Assembly (NCBI GenBank): GCA_003170115.1
Contig: PMZS01000149.1
Location: forward strand, 1-16,713
Source: Spirochaetaceae bacterium
GTDB lineage: Bacteria; Spirochaetota; Spirochaetia; SZUA-6; Fen-1364
Direction of reading: 5' to 3'
DNA: 16,713 nucleotides
In this document: in pieces, positions 15,848-16,713 of the stretch
How positions within the stretch are numbered: the first letter of the stretch is position 1
Layout: each line of letters starts with the position of its first letter
Position numbers and translations under genes: made by a program
Notes under the pieces: model-generated
Told to the model about the DNA's origin: nothing
The model's input: the letters and a program-made list of their open reading frames with translations, nothing else
Databases searched by the model: none

Positions 15848-16684
15848 ATGATCGAGAAAAAACGCTTCGCCTTGAACAGGATAGCCTGCCCGTCACTGGG
15901 TCTGGAGGATTTCTTCAGGTTCACGGCTGATCTCGACCTTTCGAAGGTGGAGATTCGCAACGACCTCCCGGGGGGAGCGGTGATAGACGGAATGCCGCCC
16001 GCAAAGGCCGCGGAGCTGGCCCAGCGTCACGGCATCAGGATCCTCACCATCAACGCCCTGCAGAAGTTCAACTTGAAGGCCGCGCAGACAAAAAACCAGG
16101 CGGAGCTGGAGAAGCTCCTCGAGCTCGCTGCCGCGCTGCACTGCACCGCGATCGTAATGTGTCCCAACAATGACACGCAGGACCGCAGGGACGCCCGAAC
16201 CCGGATTGAAGAGACGGTTGGCGCCCTGAAGGCCTTCGGGCCTTCCTTCGCGAAGCAGGGGATACAGGGCTGGGTGGAGCCCCTGGGATTCGCGGAATCC
16301 TCGCTGTCGTCGATCGTCGTGGCGGGGGAGGTCGTAAAACGCTCGGGGTACGACTGCTACCGGATCGTCTACGACACATTCCACCATTACCTCGGCCCGG
16401 ACACGGAAAAAGACATCGTGGGCACTTTTGCCTCGTCTCAAGCCGGGCTCATCCACGTCTCAGGAGTCGAGGCCCCGATTCCAAAGGAGAAATGCCGGGA
16501 CGAGCAGCGGGTTCTTCTTTCTCCCGCCGACCGGATGGGAAGCAGGGAACAGATTGCCCGGATGATCTCCCTCGGCTATGGGGGAGATATCTCCTTCGAA
16601 CCCTTTTCCGCTGATGTGCAGCGGATGAGCCGGGATGCGCTTGCCGCTGCCCTGACGGAGAGCATCGAGTACCTTCGGAGCTAG
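15848..16684 (+). CDS. TIM-barrel sugar isomerase, IolI-like (probable 2-keto-myo-inositol isomerase)
   Basis: Member of the xylose isomerase-like TIM-barrel family, 278 residues, the length of Bacillus IolI. The metal-binding set is in the expected order and spacing: Glu144 (WVEPLGF), Asp176 (YDTFHHYLG), His203 (IHVSGVE) and Glu251 (SFEPF). INALQKFN (69-76) recalls the 'ALN.L..FN' strand of IolI. IolI interconverts 2-keto-myo-inositol and 1-keto-D-chiro-inositol. The start ATG 15848 follows GGGAGG at 9 bases; the frame is open upstream through the lacI promoter and is rejected there. The gene is divergent from lacI and may share operator O3. No strong promoter was found (a TATGCT at about 15816 has no good -35). 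Another epimerase of the pathway, such as one acting on 5-keto-gluconate, remains possible. Confidence 0.8.
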   Translation: MIEKKRFALNRIACPSLGLEDFFRFTADLDLSKVEIRNDLPGGAVIDGMPPAKAAELAQRHGIRILTINALQKFNLKAAQTKNQAELEKLLELAAALHCTAIVMCPNNDTQDRRDARTRIEETVGALKAFGPSFAKQGIQGWVEPLGFAESSLSSIVVAGEVVKRSGYDCYRIVYDTFHHYLGPDTEKDIVGTFASSQAGLIHVSGVEAPIPKEKCRDEQRVLLSPADRMGSREQIARMISLGYGGDISFEPFSADVQRMSRDALAAALTESIEYLRS

Positions 16685-16689
16685 GACAC

Positions 16690-16706
16690 ACCGCGCGGAG
16701 CGCGGT
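16690..16706 (+). terminator. GC-rich hairpin after the isomerase gene
   Basis: ACCGCGC, loop GGA, GCGCGGT, starting six bases after the stop at 16684. No T-run is seen in the few bases left in the window, so termination is only possible. Confidence 0.4.
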
Positions 16707-16713
16707 ATCCAGG

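Overview
The window is GC-rich bacterial chromosome with densely packed genes. The ParE/ParC pair is of the type I associate with spirochaetes and Bacteroidetes (for example 'MYIGRLGDGS...DGIYILLKE' near the ParE N-terminus). A GC-rich spirochaete is my best guess, but it is only a guess from protein resemblance. No rRNA or tRNA gene was seen.

Left part (1-5446): a leftward group holds a small coiled-coil lipoprotein, mtnA (methionine salvage) and the first 31 residues of a pirin-like protein cut by the window edge. Divergent from it, a rightward parE-parC pair (type II topoisomerase, probably topo IV) starts from a good sigma70-type promoter that leaves almost no 5' leader. A 317-bp convergent gap follows.

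Middle and right part (5764-15683, all leftward): this is a sugar or cyclitol catabolic locus that I read as inositol catabolism of the Thermotoga type. In transcription order it holds a LacI-family regulator, an IS4-like insertion sequence, a scyllo-inosose 3-dehydrogenase (IolM), a creatininase-family diketo-inositol hydrolase (IolN), a possible remnant of a GlcG/HbpS-like gene, a ribose-type (CUT2) ABC transporter (binding protein, permease, single-domain ATPase) and a second zinc-dependent dehydrogenase. Divergent from lacI is a TIM-barrel isomerase resembling 2-keto-myo-inositol isomerase (IolI), 278 residues long with the full Glu/Asp/His/Glu metal set.

Regulation is legible. Two 16-bp LacI-type operators overlap tandem promoters in front of iolM. 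A third lies inside the spacer of the lacI promoter, implying autoregulation and possibly control of the divergent isomerase gene. A hairpin with a T-run between the binding-protein and permease genes looks like a partial terminator.

The most unusual structural event is the insertion sequence. Its best-supported ends (13024 and 14574) form a 14-bp inverted repeat with one mismatch. This places it exactly at the 3' end of lacI, supplying the stop codon now used, and only 16 bp upstream of the iolM -35 box. Regulator and operon have been pushed 1.55 kb apart, apparently without destroying either.
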